Source: Desulfobacteraceae bacterium (GTDB lineage: Bacteria > Desulfobacterota > Desulfobacteria > Desulfobacterales > Desulfosarcinaceae). From it: a stretch of 7,056 nt of DNA. A program made the position numbers and the translations under genes. Location: assembly GCA_027031325.1 (NCBI GenBank), contig JALVRI010000079.1:1-7056 (forward strand). Direction: 5' to 3'. The notes under the pieces were generated by a model that did not search any database, had not been told where the DNA came from, and saw nothing but the letters and a program-made list of their open reading frames with translations. Shown here one piece after another: positions 5,920 through 7,056 of this stretch. Position 1 is the first letter of the stretch. Every line of letters begins with the position of its first letter.

Positions 5920-7056
5920 TCAAAAAAGCGCGTCCATGGCCTCGTCCAGGGTCTGGACGCCCATAATTTGCATCTTTTCTCTCCGGGGCCGGTTTTTCAG
6001 GTTCGCCGCCGGGACGATGCAGCGGGTAAAACCCATCTTTTGAGCCTCGCCGATCCGGGTCTCGATATTGCCGATGGCCCTGACCTCTCCGGTAAGACCG
6101 ATTTCGCCAAGGACAATCGTGGTTTCGGCAACCCCCTTGTCCAGAAAGCTGGAGGCTGCGGCTGCCATGACGGCCAGATCGACCGCCGGTTCCACAATAC
6201 GTACTCCCCCGGCAACGTTAATGAATATATCGTGGCCGGCAAGTTGGAGACCAAGCTTTTTTTCCATGACTGCCACCAGCAGGGCAACCCGGTTGGCGTC
6301 CAGGCCGAGGACGGTTCGGCGCGGAGTGCCCAGGTGCGAGCTGCTGACAAGGGCCTGGATCTCCACCAGGATGGGGCGTGAGCCTTCCATGCTGGCGGTA
6401 ACCACGGACCCCGGAGTTTCGGCATTGCGTCCGGAAAGAAAAACCGCCGAAGGATTGGGCACCGGTTGAAGGCCGTTGGTGCGCATTTCAAAGACACCGA
6501 TCTCGTTGGTCGATCCGAAACGGTTCTTGACGGCCCGCAGAATCCGAAAAACATGGTTGCGGTCGCCTTCGAAATACAGAACCGTGTCCACCATGTGTTC
6601 GAGCAATTTGGGGCCGGCGATGGAGCCTTCCTTGGTTACGTGGCCGACCAGGAAGGTAGGCAATCCGGTCTGCTTGGCCATCATCATCAGGCGCATGGTC
6701 GATTCGCGGACCTGGGTTACGCTCCCCGGGGCGGATGTAAGCTCGCTGCTGAAGACCGTCTGGATCGAATCCACCACCACCACCTCCGGCCGGGACGAGT
6801 CTATGATCGCCATTATGGCGTCCAGATCGATTTCAGCCGCCACCAGCAGGTTCTCATTTTCGGCGGCCAGGCGAACGCTGCGCAGCCTAAGTTGCTGGAT
6901 AGACTCTTCACCCGAGACATACAATACCTTGGAGCCCCTGACCGCCATGCTGCAAAGGGCCTGGAGCATGAGGGTGGACTTGCCGATACCGGGGTCACCG
7001 CCGATAAGAACCAGGGAACCTGCTACCAGTCCCCCGCCGAGAACGCGATCCAGTTC
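5920..7056 (-). CDS. radA: DNA repair protein RadA (Sms), N-terminus beyond the right edge
   Basis: 378 C-terminal residues are visible, against about 450 for the family. The missing part should hold the start and the N-terminal four-cysteine zinc finger. The frame runs open to the window end, so the ATG at 6969 is internal. Numbering from the edge: ELDRVLGGGL (1-10), Walker A GDPGIGKST (20-28), YVSGEES (46-52), Walker B strand EVVVVDSIQT (91-100), and the RadA signature KNRFG (177-181). From about residue 205 to the end comes the Lon-protease-like domain (ILVEIQALV, LGLDANRVALL, DIFINVAGGVRIVEPAVDLA, LGEIGLTGEVRAIGNIETRI), which lacks protease function in this family and forms the hexameric scaffold. 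RadA is a RecA-related ATPase/helicase that promotes branch migration and processing of recombination intermediates in the cytoplasm. It is the first visible gene of the radA-rlmE-yebC run; the promoter lies outside. Confidence 0.97.
   Translation of the reverse strand, partial: ELDRVLGGGLVAGSLVLIGGDPGIGKSTLMLQALCSMAVRGSKVLYVSGEESIQQLRLRSVRLAAENENLLVAAEIDLDAIMAIIDSSRPEVVVVDSIQTVFSSELTSAPGSVTQVRESTMRLMMMAKQTGLPTFLVGHVTKEGSIAGPKLLEHMVDTVLYFEGDRNHVFRILRAVKNRFGSTNEIGVFEMRTNGLQPVPNPSAVFLSGRNAETPGSVVTASMEGSRPILVEIQALVSSSHLGTPRRTVLGLDANRVALLVAVMEKKLGLQLAGHDIFINVAGGVRIVEPAVDLAVMAAAASSFLDKGVAETTIVLGEIGLTGEVRAIGNIETRIGEAQKMGFTRCIVPAANLKNRPRREKMQIMGVQTLDEAMDALF

Overview
The window looks like chromosomal DNA from a GC-rich Gram-negative bacterium, most likely a Desulfobacterota (delta-proteobacterial) lineage. 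Evidence for a double-membrane cell is a very large AsmA/YhdP-like envelope protein and a solute-binding lipoprotein. The lineage guess rests on overall protein character and is an inference. There are five genes, two of them cut by the window edges. I see no insertion sequence, phage gene, CRISPR array, tRNA or rRNA. Most of the window is core-genome housekeeping.

Layout on the + strand: an AsmA-like protein lacking its N-terminus (to 3170) is followed by a 336-base gap without a convincing gene, then an extracytoplasmic amino-acid-type solute-binding lipoprotein (3507-4325) and a clear intrinsic terminator (4360-4404). The gap is the least ordinary part. It holds a 44-base inverted repeat that touches an excellent sigma70-type promoter (TTGACA, 16-base spacer, TATAGT). 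About 215 bases of untranslated sequence follow, whose two ends and interior pair in nested order into a rod with a large internal bubble. That architecture and size resemble 6S RNA, the small RNA that binds housekeeping RNA polymerase. It could instead be a structured leader of the downstream gene.

Layout on the - strand, convergent with the above: radA (DNA repair ATPase, N-terminus beyond the right edge), rlmE (23S rRNA U2552 2'-O-methyltransferase) and yebC (YebC/PmpR/TACO1 family). They lie in that transcription order with gaps of 46 and 84 bases and probably form one operon. RlmE modifies the ribosomal A-loop next to the peptidyl-transferase centre, and YebC-family proteins have been tied to translation of difficult sequences, so the last two genes may share a ribosome theme. 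RadA acts in recombination and is probably only a transcriptional neighbour.

I did not find evidence of a wholly new multi-gene system. The candidate structured RNA upstream of the lipoprotein gene is the item most worth following.
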